A DNA stretch of 64,000 nucleotides from Planctomycetota bacterium (lineage in GTDB: Bacteria > Planctomycetota > UBA1135 > UBA2386). Shown here in pieces: positions 37,499-45,106 of this stretch (positions are counted from its first letter, which is position 1; the number at the start of each line of letters is the position of its first letter). Made by a program: the position numbers and the translations under genes. Under the pieces are notes generated by a model. The model worked only from the letters and a program-made list of their open reading frames with translations, did not search any database and was not told where the DNA came from. The DNA is taken from the NCBI GenBank assembly GCA_020848735.1, contig JADLHO010000118.1, positions 1 to 64,000 of the forward strand. Reading direction: 5' to 3'.

Positions 37499-38371
37499 AT
37501 GATCCGAGTACCGCTCCGAGTCCTCGCCGCCGTCGGTCTGTGCGCCGCCACGGCCCTGTCCCAGCAGCCCCAGGCGATCGAAGTGCCCTGGGACGACAGT
37601 CTCCCGCCGGGAACCGCGCAGCACGTCGAGCGCGCGCTCGCCGAGTCGTCACGACACGGTGAGTTCGTCGACCTCGAGTTGCCCGATGGCGGCGCCCTGA
37701 ACTGCTTCGTCGTGTATCCCGAGCGCGCCGACAAGGCCGGGGTCGTGCTCGTCGTCCACGACATCCGTGGGATGAGCGACTGGATCCGCGCGGTCGCCGA
37801 CCAGCTCGCCCAGGACGGCTTCATCGCGATCGTGCCCGACTTCCTCTCGGGCAAGGGTCCCGAGGGCGGCGGCACCGCGTCCCTGGGCAAGGACGTGGGC
37901 CAGGCGATCCGCAAGCTCGGCGAGGCCGAGGTGGTGGCGCGGCTCGATGTCGCGAAGGCCTACGGCGAGGGCCTCGCGGCCGGGAACGGCAAGACCGCCG
38001 TGCTCGGCTACTGCTGGGGCGGAACGCAGAGCTTCCTCTACGCGCTCGAGCAACCGAAGCTCGCGGCCGCGGTCGTGTACTACGGCAACGTGCCGGGCTC
38101 GGACGCGGACTCCGCGCCGGCCGAACGCATCGCGAAGATCCAGGCCCCCGTGCTCGGCCTCTACGGCGGCAACGACGCGCGCATCAACGCGACCCTGCCG
38201 CCGACGATCGCGACGATGATGCAGCACTCGAAGCCCTACGAGTTCCACAGCTTCGAAGGCGCGGGCCATGCCTTCTCGAGCCGTCAGGACGGAGCCGGCG
38301 GCGCGAACCTCACCGCGGTCCGCCATGCGTGGCCGCTGACGCTCGGGTTCCTGCGCCGTCATCTGCGTTGA
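37499..38371 (+). CDS. Exported dienelactone hydrolase family protein
   Basis: The 290-residue protein starts at the ATG at 37499 and has a signal peptide (VLAAVGLCAATALSQ). The alpha/beta-hydrolase motifs of the dienelactone hydrolase family are present: VVHDIRGMSDWIRAVADQLA, the nucleophile elbow GYCWGG with cysteine, the aspartate region LYGGNDARIN, and histidine in FEGAGHAFSSR. Members hydrolyse dienelactones or other lactones/esters; the natural substrate here is unknown. The export signal means it acts outside the cytoplasm, which is uncommon for aromatic catabolism enzymes. It is flanked by genes on the opposite strand on both sides. Confidence 0.87.
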   Translation: MIRVPLRVLAAVGLCAATALSQQPQAIEVPWDDSLPPGTAQHVERALAESSRHGEFVDLELPDGGALNCFVVYPERADKAGVVLVVHDIRGMSDWIRAVADQLAQDGFIAIVPDFLSGKGPEGGGTASLGKDVGQAIRKLGEAEVVARLDVAKAYGEGLAAGNGKTAVLGYCWGGTQSFLYALEQPKLAAAVVYYGNVPGSDADSAPAERIAKIQAPVLGLYGGNDARINATLPPTIATMMQHSKPYEFHSFEGAGHAFSSRQDGAGGANLTAVRHAWPLTLGFLRRHLR

Positions 38372-38389
38372 GCGCGCGCCGCGCGCGAC

Positions 38390-39244
38390 TCAGCGCGGCG
38401 CCGGATTCGCGAAGACCGCGAAGTCCTTCGCGCCGAGCCCCGCCGCCAGCGCGCGGTCCATGGCCGCGGCGAGCGCCGGCAGCACGGTGAGAACCGCGTC
38501 GGGCGCTGCGGTCTGCGTCATGAGGCGCAGATCCTTGCGCGCCATCTTCAGCTCGAAGCTCGCCGGACCCTGCCCGGCCTTCGCGACCCGCTGGCCGATG
38601 AAGGGCAACGCGGCTCCTGGCTTGAAGACCTCGAAGAGCGCGAGGACGCCCGCCGGGTCGAGACCGCTCGCGCGCCCCATCGCGAAGAGGTCCCCCACCA
38701 CGCCGGCCAGCGTCATGAGCACGGCGTTGCCGGCGAGCTTGTGGAAGGCGGCGAGCTCGGGGCGCTCGCCGCAGTGCCAGACCTTGCCGCTCATCTCGCC
38801 CAGCGGCGCGAGCAGCGGCTCGACCTCGGACGTCGGACCGCTGATGAGCATCAACCCGCCGGCCTCGCGCGCGTTCTGCGGCGACATGAAGACCGGGGCG
38901 TGCAGGTAGGCGAGCCCCGATGCGCGCCGTTCCGCGGCGCGGTGCGCGACGCGCGCGGGCAGGTTCGTGGAGTGGTCGAGCAACGGCACGCCGGGGCGAA
39001 GTCCCGATCGCAGCGCGCCGAGCACCGCATCGACCGCGTCGTCCTCGGCGAGCACGAGGTGCACGCGCTCGCATCCCGCGACGGTGTCCGCCGGGTCCGC
39101 GCCGGCCACGGCACCGTTTGCGACCAGGGGTGCGAGCTTCTCGCGCGAGCGGTTCCAGACGCGCACCGCATGGCCCTTCGCCAGCAGGTTCTCGACCATG
39201 CCGCTGCCCAGGAGGCCCGTGCCCAACACCGCGAGTTTGCTCAT
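38390..39244 (-). CDS. NAD(P)-dependent 3-hydroxyisobutyrate-dehydrogenase-family reductase
   Basis: The 284-residue protein begins MSKLAVLGTGLLGSGMVENLLAKGHAVRVWNRS, a Rossmann fold with GxGxxG and an arginine that favours NADP. The substrate region has DHSTNLPA, and the catalytic lysine lies in AAFHKLAGNAVLM. The C-terminal helical domain includes FELKMARKDLRLMTQTA, matching the beta-hydroxyacid dehydrogenase family (GLYR1/glyoxylate reductase/3-HIBADH). I cannot name the substrate; glyoxylate/succinic semialdehyde reductase is the commonest activity among such proteins. It ends 18 bp from the convergent dienelactone hydrolase. Confidence 0.85.
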   Translation of the reverse strand: MSKLAVLGTGLLGSGMVENLLAKGHAVRVWNRSREKLAPLVANGAVAGADPADTVAGCERVHLVLAEDDAVDAVLGALRSGLRPGVPLLDHSTNLPARVAHRAAERRASGLAYLHAPVFMSPQNAREAGGLMLISGPTSEVEPLLAPLGEMSGKVWHCGERPELAAFHKLAGNAVLMTLAGVVGDLFAMGRASGLDPAGVLALFEVFKPGAALPFIGQRVAKAGQGPASFELKMARKDLRLMTQTAAPDAVLTVLPALAAAMDRALAAGLGAKDFAVFANPAPR

Positions 39245-39399
39245 CGTCGTAGCTCCGTGGGGCGCACCGTAGCGGGACCCTCAGGCGGTTCCACGTCCGC
39301 GACGATGGCCCGGGTGGAAGCGTCGGCAGAGGATCCCCGCGCCACGCCGCGGCGCGCGTGCTTGAATCGCGCGCCTCCCGAGTCCCGCGAGTCCCCCTC

Positions 39400-40509
39400 A
39401 TGAAGCAGCTCCTCCTCACCGCACTCGCTCTCGCCACGGGTCTGTCCGCGCAGAACGCCGGCATCTCGCTGAGCAATCTGGTCGACGGCTTCGTCGAGGT
39501 CCCCTACGCGCCGCAGCTCGTCCCGCAGAGCGGGATCACCGTCGAGGCCTGGGTCACCTACGACGACGCCACGATCGGCACGAGCTGGCGCTATCCGACG
39601 ATCGTTCGCCAGAACCGCAACGCGGGGCAGGAGTCCTTCTTCCTGCGCGTCCAGGCCGACAACACGAACCGCAAGGTGATCCGCTGGCTCGTGAATGCCG
39701 GCACGCGGGTGAGCGTCGACTGGACCTTCGCGCCCGGCCAGCTCACGACCTGGACCCACCTCGCGGGCACCTGGGACGGCCGGACCGCGCGGCTCTTCGT
39801 CAACGGCGCCGAGGTGGGCTCGAACCCGGGCAGCGGCGCCTTGATCGACCAGGGCGACGTGCTGCGCATCGGCAAGGGCTCCGACATCGGCACGCCGATG
39901 GAGGTCTGGAACGGCAGCATCGACGAGGTCCGCCTCTGGCCGTTTGCGCGTTCCGCCGCCGAGATCACGGCGACGATGCACCAGGCCTTGTCGTCGATGC
40001 CCGGGCAGGTCTCCACCTGGAACCTCGACTTCAGCGCGGTGGACTCGTCCGCGGGCCGCCACGCCACGGTCGGCGGCGCCGTCGCGTACACGACGGCGGT
40101 CACCGCGCTCACGCCGGAGACCTTCCCCGGCCTCGCCGTCGGCAACGGCACGCCGGGCTGCAACGGCGCGATCGAGGCGGCGACGAGCTCCGTTCCGAAG
40201 CGCGGGAATCCGGGCTTCGCCGTCGTCGCGCAGCGCTTCCCCGCCCAGGCGTCGACGGTGCTGCTGCTCGGCCTCGCGGCCACTTCGCCGCCCCTGCCGA
40301 TCCTCGGCGTCGACCTCTGGCTCGACCCCGCCGTGCTGATCGGCGGCTTCACGCCGTCGCTCGGCGCGCTCGGCGCGGCGCGACTCGACCTGCCGATCCC
40401 CGCGGGACTGCCCTCGGGCGCGACGCTGGCCGCGCAGTTCGTCGCGCTCGATCCGTGCGGACCGCTCGGGCTCACCGCATCGAACGCGATCGCGTTCAGC
40501 CTCCTCTGA
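39400..40509 (+). CDS. Secreted LamG-domain protein with planctomycete C-terminal domain
   Basis: The ATG at 39400 gives 369 residues. The signal is MKQLLLTALALATGLSAQ. A concanavalin/LamG-type domain covers about residues 20-225, with strands GITVEAWVTYDD, WTHLAGTWDGRTARLFVNGAEVGS and SIDEVRLWPFARSAAEI. From about residue 247 a second domain reads GNGTPGCNG, VLLLGLAATS and ends GLTASNAIAFSLL. This resembles the C-terminal domain of the Kelch protein at 3.9-6.3 kb. Proteins of this design are common in planctomycetes of this type. A role at the cell surface is inferred. Confidence 0.85.
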   Translation: MKQLLLTALALATGLSAQNAGISLSNLVDGFVEVPYAPQLVPQSGITVEAWVTYDDATIGTSWRYPTIVRQNRNAGQESFFLRVQADNTNRKVIRWLVNAGTRVSVDWTFAPGQLTTWTHLAGTWDGRTARLFVNGAEVGSNPGSGALIDQGDVLRIGKGSDIGTPMEVWNGSIDEVRLWPFARSAAEITATMHQALSSMPGQVSTWNLDFSAVDSSAGRHATVGGAVAYTTAVTALTPETFPGLAVGNGTPGCNGAIEAATSSVPKRGNPGFAVVAQRFPAQASTVLLLGLAATSPPLPILGVDLWLDPAVLIGGFTPSLGALGAARLDLPIPAGLPSGATLAAQFVALDPCGPLGLTASNAIAFSLL

Positions 40510-41137
40510 GGTCCGCGGGCCGCGGCGAGACGCAGAGCGGCACGCGCGCTCCGAGCGCCGTGCGCGCGGCGCGTTCGAACGCGGCGAGCGCCGGGCCCGC
40601 GAGCGCGAGGAACGGATCGGCGAGGCGCTTCAGATCGTCGAGGGACTGCGGCGAGACCCCGAAGCACTGCTGCGCGAGCCGGCCGAGCTGATCGTGAAGC
40701 ACGGGCAGCGAACCGATCGACCAGTCCTCGCCGTCGGGTCGGGGCACCTTCGCGGTGAAGTCGAACGCGATCGGCAGCCAGCACTGCGCGGCGAGCAGAT
40801 GGCCGTACGGGGAGCGGGCGAACCCGGCGCCCTCCGCGCGGCGCCAGGCCGGATCGAGCCAGAGCGGTTCGGGCACGAGCTCGGGCAGCTCGAGTTCGGG
40901 ATGGCCTGCGTAGACCGCGGCGAGTCGCACGGCGTCGAGGCCGCGCGGCCCGAGTTCGAAGCGCTGCACACCCTGCGACGGCTCTTCGCTCCACGGCAGT
41001 TCCGCCGGCACCCGTCCGCCGAGCGACTCGGCGAGATCGCGCCACCACCGCGCGATGCCCGCGGTGCGCGAGGCCGCCTCGTCCGGCGTGGCCGCGAACG
41101 CGCAGCAGAGCGGTCCGGAGTCGAGCACGTCGCTCAT
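40496..41137 (-). CDS. Uncharacterised protein coupled to the DPP-IV-type peptidase
   Basis: The 213-residue soluble protein starts at the ATG at 41137, overlapping the stop of the peptidase gene (ATGA). It reads MSDVLDSGPLCCAFAATPDE and has tryptophan-rich parts (ARWWRDLAESL, EPLWLDPAWRR) and EDWSIGSLPVLHDQLGRLA. No signal, membrane segment or known motif is visible. Its 3' end overlaps the convergent LamG gene's end by 14 bp. It may be a maturation or partner protein of the peptidase; this rests on coupling alone. Confidence 0.65.
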   Translation of the reverse strand: MSDVLDSGPLCCAFAATPDEAASRTAGIARWWRDLAESLGGRVPAELPWSEEPSQGVQRFELGPRGLDAVRLAAVYAGHPELELPELVPEPLWLDPAWRRAEGAGFARSPYGHLLAAQCWLPIAFDFTAKVPRPDGEDWSIGSLPVLHDQLGRLAQQCFGVSPQSLDDLKRLADPFLALAGPALAAFERAARTALGARVPLCVSPRPADLRGG

Positions 41138-43353
41138 CGACGCGGCAGCACCTTCTCGGCGAGGAAGGCCTCGATCTCCGCGAAGAGGTGGAGTTGCTGG
41201 TGGACGTCCTCGACCCCGTGACGAACGCGCGGGTACGGCATGAAGCGGAACGACCTGCGGGCCTGCTGCAGGGCCCAGACGAGCTCGAGGCTGTTCCGCA
41301 TGTGGACGTTGTCGTCCATCGTCGACGCGATCAGCAGCAGATCGCCGTGCAGCTTCGCCGCGGCCTCGATCACGCTCGAGCCGGAGTAGCCGTCGAGGTT
41401 CGCCTGCGGCGTGCCCATGTACCGCTCGGTGTAGATCGTGTCGTAGAAGCGCCAGTCCGTGACCGGGTTGACCGCGACGCCCGCGGCGAATCGCTCGCTG
41501 TGCGTCAGGTCGTAGAGCGCCTGGTACCCGCCGTAGCTCCATCCCCAGATCGCGATGCGCGCGGGGTCGGCCCAGCCCTGCGCAGCGAGCCAATCGAGCG
41601 CGTCCTCGTGGTCGGCGAGTTCGAGCCGCCCGAGCTGCCGATAGCCGGCACAGGCCGACACGCGACCCTTGCCGCTCGACGTGCGGCAGTCGACGACGAA
41701 GACGAGCCAGCCCTTCTGGGCCATGCGCTGATGCCAGAGCTGATCGCGCCAGCGCCAGCGATCGAGGACGCGCGGCGCGTGCGGGCCGGAGTACTGGTGC
41801 AGCAGCACCGGGTAGCGCTGCCGTGGATCGAAGTCGCGCGGCTCGACGATCATCGCGGGCAAGGTCGCGCCATCGCGCGCGGGGACGTCGACGAAGCGCG
41901 TCTTCGAGAGGCGGAACGCCGCCAGCAGTTCCCGGCGACCCTTCGCGAGCGTGGACTGGATCGCGCCGTCGGTGCCACGCACGGTCGTCGTCGGCGGCTC
42001 GTCGATGCGCGACCAGACGTCGACGAAGCTGCGATGGTCGGGAGCGAGCACGCAGTCGTGCCAGCCCTCCTCCCGCGTCACGCGCTCGGGATCGCCGCCG
42101 GCGAGGCCCACGCGGTAGAGGTGCTGCTGCTTCCAGTCGCCGCCCTCGCCGTGGAACCAGACGAGACCCGCGCCCTCGTCGACCGCGAGCACTTCGTCGA
42201 CCTCGAACTCGCCGCCGGTGAGCCGGCCGACGAGCGCGCCGTCGAGCTTGTAGCGGTAGAGATGCGCGAAGCCGTCGCGCTCGCTGCGCCACAGGAACTC
42301 CTCGCCGCCGCGCAGCCAGACCGGTTCGGACGCCGCCTCGACCCAGCACGGACTGTCCTCGCGGAAGACGACCCGTTGGCCCGCGTCGGCGGCGTTGCCG
42401 GCGACCACGGTCAGCCAGCGCTGCTCGCGGTCCTGCACCTGGAAGAAGAGCTCGTCGCTGCTCGGATGCCAGGTCACGCGCACGACGAGCGGATCGTCGT
42501 GCAGCCACTGACCGAGGTCGAACCAGCGCACGTCGCCGCCCGCGACGTCCACCACGCCGAGATCGACGATCGGGTTCGCCTCGCCCGCGCGCGGATAACG
42601 GATCTCCTCGTGCAGGGCCTGCCCCGGCCGGTCGTTCGGGATGACGAGCTGTGACACGGGCCGCTGGTCGAGCCGCAGCAACGCGATGCGGGCGGAGTCG
42701 GGCGACCACCAGTAGCCCTGGAACTTGCCGCGCCCGTAGAGCTCCTCCTGGTAGACCCAGTCGAGTCGGCCAAAGAGCAGCTCCTCGTCGCCGCCTTCGG
42801 TCAGCATCAGGACGTCGCCGCCCTCGACGGGCACGACCCCGAGGTCGTGATCGACGACGAACGCGACGAGCTTCCCGTCCGGCGAGACCTGCACCCCGAG
42901 CTCCTCGCTGACGCTGCGCGTCAGGCGACGCGCGAGGTCCGCGCGCCGGTCGTACCAGAACAGGTCCTTGTGGACGTTGACCACGAAGCCGCTGTGGTCC
43001 TTCGCCCACACGAAGTCCTCGGCCTCGTCGAGCTCGTTCTCGAGCTCGTCACGGCGGAGCCCGGGCAACGCGGCGAGCGCGTCGAGCCAACCGGGATCGA
43101 CGAACGGCGCCCGCTCGCCGAGATCGCGCGCGTGCTGCGAGAAGAAGGTCCGCACGCGCTTCCCGTCGCGCTCGGTCTCGGCGAAGACGAGCAGGTGCTC
43201 GGCATCGAGCCAGCCGAGCGGTTCCGCGTGCTCGGGGACCAGCGCGCTGTCGAGCGCGAAGCAGTCCACGAGCCGGAGCTCACGCTGCTCCTGGGCCAGG
43301 ACGGGATGAGCCACGAGGAGCACGGCCATCGCCGCGCGGCGTCCGATGCGCAT
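41134..43353 (-). CDS. Exported prolyl oligopeptidase / dipeptidyl-peptidase IV (S9B-like)
   Basis: The ATG at 43353 (RIGRRAAMAVLLVAHPVLAQ as signal) gives 739 residues. The N-terminal half is a beta-propeller with a DPP-IV substrate-anchoring motif LDWVYQEELYGRG (double Glu). The C-terminal catalytic domain is an alpha/beta hydrolase with the nucleophile motif IWGWSYGGYQALY, an aspartate in MDDNVHMRN and the histidine in RVRHGVED. These define S9 dipeptidyl peptidases that cut X-Pro dipeptides from N-termini. It acts outside the cytoplasm and, with the POT transporter at 36 kb, would fit a peptide-scavenging lifestyle. The gene overlaps the coupled unknown downstream. Confidence 0.93.
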   Translation of the reverse strand: MRIGRRAAMAVLLVAHPVLAQEQRELRLVDCFALDSALVPEHAEPLGWLDAEHLLVFAETERDGKRVRTFFSQHARDLGERAPFVDPGWLDALAALPGLRRDELENELDEAEDFVWAKDHSGFVVNVHKDLFWYDRRADLARRLTRSVSEELGVQVSPDGKLVAFVVDHDLGVVPVEGGDVLMLTEGGDEELLFGRLDWVYQEELYGRGKFQGYWWSPDSARIALLRLDQRPVSQLVIPNDRPGQALHEEIRYPRAGEANPIVDLGVVDVAGGDVRWFDLGQWLHDDPLVVRVTWHPSSDELFFQVQDREQRWLTVVAGNAADAGQRVVFREDSPCWVEAASEPVWLRGGEEFLWRSERDGFAHLYRYKLDGALVGRLTGGEFEVDEVLAVDEGAGLVWFHGEGGDWKQQHLYRVGLAGGDPERVTREEGWHDCVLAPDHRSFVDVWSRIDEPPTTTVRGTDGAIQSTLAKGRRELLAAFRLSKTRFVDVPARDGATLPAMIVEPRDFDPRQRYPVLLHQYSGPHAPRVLDRWRWRDQLWHQRMAQKGWLVFVVDCRTSSGKGRVSACAGYRQLGRLELADHEDALDWLAAQGWADPARIAIWGWSYGGYQALYDLTHSERFAAGVAVNPVTDWRFYDTIYTERYMGTPQANLDGYSGSSVIEAAAKLHGDLLLIASTMDDNVHMRNSLELVWALQQARRSFRFMPYPRVRHGVEDVHQQLHLFAEIEAFLAEKVLPRR

Positions 43354-43412
43354 GGCGCGGGATGATTGCGTCTCGGACCGGGCGGTGCCAGGGATGCCCG
43401 CCCGCGCGTCGA

Positions 43413-44405
43413 TCAATCCCGCTCGCGCTTGCGGTCGCGCTCCATCAGCTCGCGCACGGCGATGGCGGGGGCGAGGCCATCGAAGAGCACGCGGCAGACG
43501 GCGTCGCAGAGCGGCATCTCGATCCTCAGCTCGAGCGCGCGGCGCTGGACCACGCGCGCGGTGAAGACGCCTTCGGCGACCTTCTGCGTGCTCGCGAGGA
43601 TGCTCGCCAGGGTCTCACCGCGGCCGATGCGCTCGCCGAGCGCGCGGTTGCGGCCGTGCGCGCTGAAGGCGGTCGCGGCGAGGTCCCCCACCCCGGCGAT
43701 GCCGAAGAAGGTCTCGGCGCGGGCGCCCTCGGCCTCGCCGTAGCGGCGCATCTCCGCGAGACCGCGCGCGAGGATCGCGGCGCGCGCGTTGTCGCCGAGG
43801 CCCAGGCCCTCGGCGATCCCCGACGCGACCGCCATCACGTTCTTCAGCGCGCCGCAGAGCTCGACGCCGAGCAGGTCGTCGTTGCGGTACACGCGCAGGT
43901 GCTGGTCGGAGAGCGCCGCCTGCAGCTCGCGCCGCCACTCCATCGTCGCGCCGGCGAGGACGACGAGCGCCGGCATGCCGCGTGCCACCTCCTCGGCGTG
44001 ACTCGGGCCGCTGAGGGCGAGCACCGGATGGCCGGGAGCGACGTCGGCGAGCACCTGACTCGGCCGCAGCGTGGTCGTCTGCTCGAGACCCTTGCTCAGC
44101 GAGATCAACGGCACGCCGGCGGGCAGGGCCTCGCGCATCGGAGCGACCGTCGCGCGCACGTGCTGGGTCGGCACCGCGACGAGCACCGCGCCGGCGCCCG
44201 CGAGCACGGCCCGCGCATCGCTCGAGACCAAGACCTCGTCCGGCAGCGAGACGCCCGGCAGATAGCGCGGGTTCTGGCGCGTCCGCGCGAGCTCCGCGGT
44301 GTACGCGACGTCATGCCCGAAGAGCGCGACCGCGTGTCGCATGCGCCACGCGGCGATGGCCATCGCGGTGCCGAAGCCGCCGTTGCCGAGCACGGCGAAC
44401 TTCAC
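43413..44405 (-). CDS. gpsA: Glycerol-3-phosphate dehydrogenase [NAD(P)+]
   Basis: The 330-residue protein matches GpsA. The Rossmann opening is MKFAVLGNGGFGTAMAIAAW, followed by ENP-like RQNPRYLPGV, SLSKGLE, LSGPSHAEEVARG, the catalytic-lysine motif GALKNVMAVASGIAEGL and FGIAGVGDLAATAFSAHGRN. It makes sn-glycerol-3-phosphate from dihydroxyacetone phosphate for membrane lipids. It overlaps the plsY gene by four bases (ATGA), giving a two-gene unit that makes and then acylates glycerol-3-phosphate. The end is rich in Arg/Glu (RELMERDRKRERD). Confidence 0.96.
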   Translation of the reverse strand: MKFAVLGNGGFGTAMAIAAWRMRHAVALFGHDVAYTAELARTRQNPRYLPGVSLPDEVLVSSDARAVLAGAGAVLVAVPTQHVRATVAPMREALPAGVPLISLSKGLEQTTTLRPSQVLADVAPGHPVLALSGPSHAEEVARGMPALVVLAGATMEWRRELQAALSDQHLRVYRNDDLLGVELCGALKNVMAVASGIAEGLGLGDNARAAILARGLAEMRRYGEAEGARAETFFGIAGVGDLAATAFSAHGRNRALGERIGRGETLASILASTQKVAEGVFTARVVQRRALELRIEMPLCDAVCRVLFDGLAPAIAVRELMERDRKRERD

Positions 44406-45028
44406 GCGGTCCTCCGCGCGGCGCGCTCGCTGCGCAGGCGGGCGAAGTTGCTCCGGTGCGTCCAGAACAGGAAGGCCCCCACGGCGAGAGCGAGCACGGT
44501 GACGGGCCAGCGCGCACCGAAGGCCGCGCCGGGCTCACGGACGATCGCGCTGAGCGGCAGGGCGACCGCGATCGCGAGACTGCCGAAGAAGACGCGCCGC
44601 GTGACCGCGAGCACCGCGAAGAACGCGAGCAGCGCGACGCCGAGCGCGAGCGGCTCGACCACGGCGAAGACGCCGGTGGTCGTCGCGACGCCCTTGCCCC
44701 CGCGGAGCCGCAGGAAGGGCGAGAAGCAGTGACCGAGCACGGCGGCGGCGCCGAGGGCCACCGCGAGTCCCGGGCCGGCACCCGCGTCGAGTCCGAACCA
44801 CGCGGCGAACCAGCGGGCCGGGGCGTAGCCCTTGAGGAAGTCGAGCACGTAGAAGAGCAGGAAGAACGGCACGCGGGCCTTGCCGAAGGCGCGCGAGGCG
44901 TTGGTCGCGCCGACGTTTCCCGAGCCGAGCGTGCGGATGTCGACGCCGCGCAGGAGCCGCACGAGCACGAGACCGAACGGGATGCCGCCGAGGACCCAGG
45001 CGCAGAGAATCGCGAGGACGATCGACAT
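44402..45028 (-). CDS. plsY: Acyl-phosphate:glycerol-3-phosphate acyltransferase
   Basis: The 208-residue membrane protein begins MSIVLAILCAWVLGGIPFGLVLVRLLRGVDIRTLGSGNVGATNASRAFG. The G-S-G-N-x-G-A-T-N loop, the HCFSPFLRLRGGKGVATTTG loop and the late THRSNFARL are the three conserved PlsY motifs. It transfers the acyl group of acyl-phosphate to glycerol-3-phosphate in the inner membrane, the first step of phospholipid synthesis. It is the first gene of the unit with gpsA and is divergent from the hydantoinase gene 78 bp away. Confidence 0.96.
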   Translation of the reverse strand: MSIVLAILCAWVLGGIPFGLVLVRLLRGVDIRTLGSGNVGATNASRAFGKARVPFFLLFYVLDFLKGYAPARWFAAWFGLDAGAGPGLAVALGAAAVLGHCFSPFLRLRGGKGVATTTGVFAVVEPLALGVALLAFFAVLAVTRRVFFGSLAIAVALPLSAIVREPGAAFGARWPVTVLALAVGAFLFWTHRSNFARLRSERAARRTA

Positions 45029-45106
45029 GAGCGGCTGCGGTGCGCATCGAAGGGGAAGCCGGGCGCAGGCGCAACGCTGCGGACTCGTCGCTATCCTCCG
45101 CGCCCC